The notes beneath the pieces were generated by a model. That model made no database searches and had not been told where the DNA came from. It saw only the letters and a program-made list of their open reading frames with translations. The position numbers and the translations under genes are program-made. 64,000 nucleotides of DNA from Tolypothrix sp. PCC 7910 (GTDB taxonomy: Bacteria > Cyanobacteriota > Cyanobacteriia > Cyanobacteriales > Nostocaceae): contig NZ_CP050440.1 in assembly GCF_011769525.1 (NCBI RefSeq), positions 993,501 through 1,057,500 on the forward strand. Direction: 5' to 3'. Within the stretch, counting starts at the first letter, position 1. Each line of letters begins with the position of its first letter. Shown here piece after piece: positions 63,271 through 64,000 of this stretch.

Positions 63271-63506
63271 TCTTTTATAAAGATATAAGATTGATTTCTG
63301 TAATAAGTTATCTTTTGGTTAATTCTTTCTTATATTTTGAAAAGAATAATTGAGTATTAGATATTAGGGTATAACAATATTACTAACTATGAGAAAAAGC
63401 CCTAGAAGCTTTCTACATCACTCCATAGGACTATACATTTGCTTGTCCGGTTAATATGACTATATATAAGGAATGTATTTAACAAGTTAATACTTGGTTA
63501 ATATTA

Positions 63507-63959
63507 TCAATTCTTGCTGGAGCGATTAGGCTGAATTATAGCAATCCTAAATTGAAAAGTTTGCTCAACGGGGGGAACCCCCGCACGCAACTTTTCGCTT
63601 TTTGAACCAACAAAAGTCTCTAACTCATCGAGTTCACCAACTAATGGTATTTCATCAATCGGTGGAGCGTCTGGAAGCTTAGAGCCAACTTGTTTTACCC
63701 AGTTAATTACAGTTGTGTGATAGCGAAGCGTTAGCGAGTCCACGAGCGTCTGAACCCCTTTATCGCGCTCAATTGCCCTCAATCCCATACCGTTAACATA
63801 CGATCGCAGACAACTTTGCTTGACTTCATCTGGATACCCTTTTGGTGGACTATAAACATCTATAAATTGACGACTACAATCAACACAAATGTGATTCTGT
63901 TTACCTCGGCGCTTACCATTTTTTCTAATCCTAGCCGATTCGCAGTATGGACAATGCAC
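63507..63959 (-). pseudogene. IS1-type transposase remnant with two repeat insertions
   Basis: N-terminal zinc finger CPYCESARIRKNGKRRGKQNHICVDC and the helix-turn-helix segment (NGMGLRAIERDKGV...HTTVINWVKQ) mark IS1 InsA/InsAB. A QTLVDSLTLRY stretch between GV and HTTV is encoded by a GCGTTAGCGAGTCCACGAGC dispersed repeat (about 63730-63749). After GELDELETFVGSK the catalytic part is lost: the frame runs through a GC-rich hairpin repeat (63554-63596) and stops. The conserved DDE residues beyond the first Asp are missing, so it cannot transpose. Confidence 0.75.
63554..63596. repeat. GC-rich hairpin repeat inside transposase remnant
   Basis: GAAAAGTT at the left, CGGGGG-GAA-CCCCCG in the middle and AACTTTTC at the right make a mostly paired stem. 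It truncates the IS1-type frame. Confidence 0.7.
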
Positions 63960-64000
63960 AGTATACTACCTCAATTCATCCCTTTATTATGCAATGCCGG

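Larger units (their letters stand above)
62288..63506. other. Gene-poor AT-rich stretch
   Basis: 1219 bases without a supported gene. The copy of GACGCGATTAATCGCGTC (62344-62361) is at the left. The middle (62400-62880) shows nothing I can support. From 62911 two tandem hairpin modules begin. Confidence 0.7.

Overview
The window reads as chromosomal DNA of a filamentous, probably heterocyst-forming cyanobacterium (Nostoc/Calothrix/Tolypothrix-like). Evidence seen: frequent GCGATCGC (HIP1) octamers, cyanobacterial protein types (iron-uptake porin with SLH domain, GroEL ending in GGDFDY, NuiA/NucA pair), and many short tandem heptamers of the TTGACGG/TGACTGT type that are typical of Nostocales intergenic DNA. 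The species cannot be named from the sequence alone.

Left part (about 0-24 kb) is an organosulfur scavenging island. It holds a truncated beta-carbonic anhydrase, two lone sulfonate-type substrate-binding lipoproteins, two paralogous ferritin-like proteins, a class II aldolase, three different LLM flavin monooxygenases (SsuD-like, SfnG-like, NtaA/SnaA-like), an HbpS/GlcG-like protein, a groES-groEL operon, an AprA/AprB-like flavoprotein plus 8Fe-8S ferredoxin, a formylglycine-generating enzyme overlapping an exported arylsulfatase, and a BASS-type transporter. No permease, ATPase or flavin reductase for these systems lies in the window. An intact IS701-type element and a truncated HAD hydrolase interrupt the island.

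Middle (24-35 kb): a sulfate-binding protein gene sits at the head of a pstSCAB phosphate transporter operon, followed by small exported proteins, a CadD-type transporter, a DUF1003 membrane protein and an iron-uptake porin.

Right part (35-62 kb) is a phosphorus scavenging region: phnCDE transporter behind a Pho box, a divergent PhnF regulator, then phnG-H-O-like-I-M-like-HD(PhnZ-like)-J-K-L-M and an acyl-CoA ligase; a CBM20/SGNH/DUF1796 fusion; ppk1 behind a second Pho box; an exported DUF2252 protein, the NuiA inhibitor and NucA nuclease facing each other; and an exported metallophosphoesterase behind a third Pho-box-like array. The last 1.7 kb is a gene-poor stretch with tandem RNA-like hairpin modules and an IS1-type transposase remnant.

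Two observations tie the window together. First, a dyad motif (core AC(G/A)GTA-N12-TACCGT, extended arms AAACTAC-N20-GTAGTTT) recurs in front of the carbonic anhydrase, ferritin-like/aldolase, groESL, probably the sulfatase operon, and as a core-only copy before the sulfate-binding protein gene; it could be the operator of a sulfur-limitation regulon. Second, heptamer repeat tracts fill nearly every gap of the C-P lyase cluster and have entered the coding ends or interiors of phnF, phnH, phnI, phnJ and phnL.
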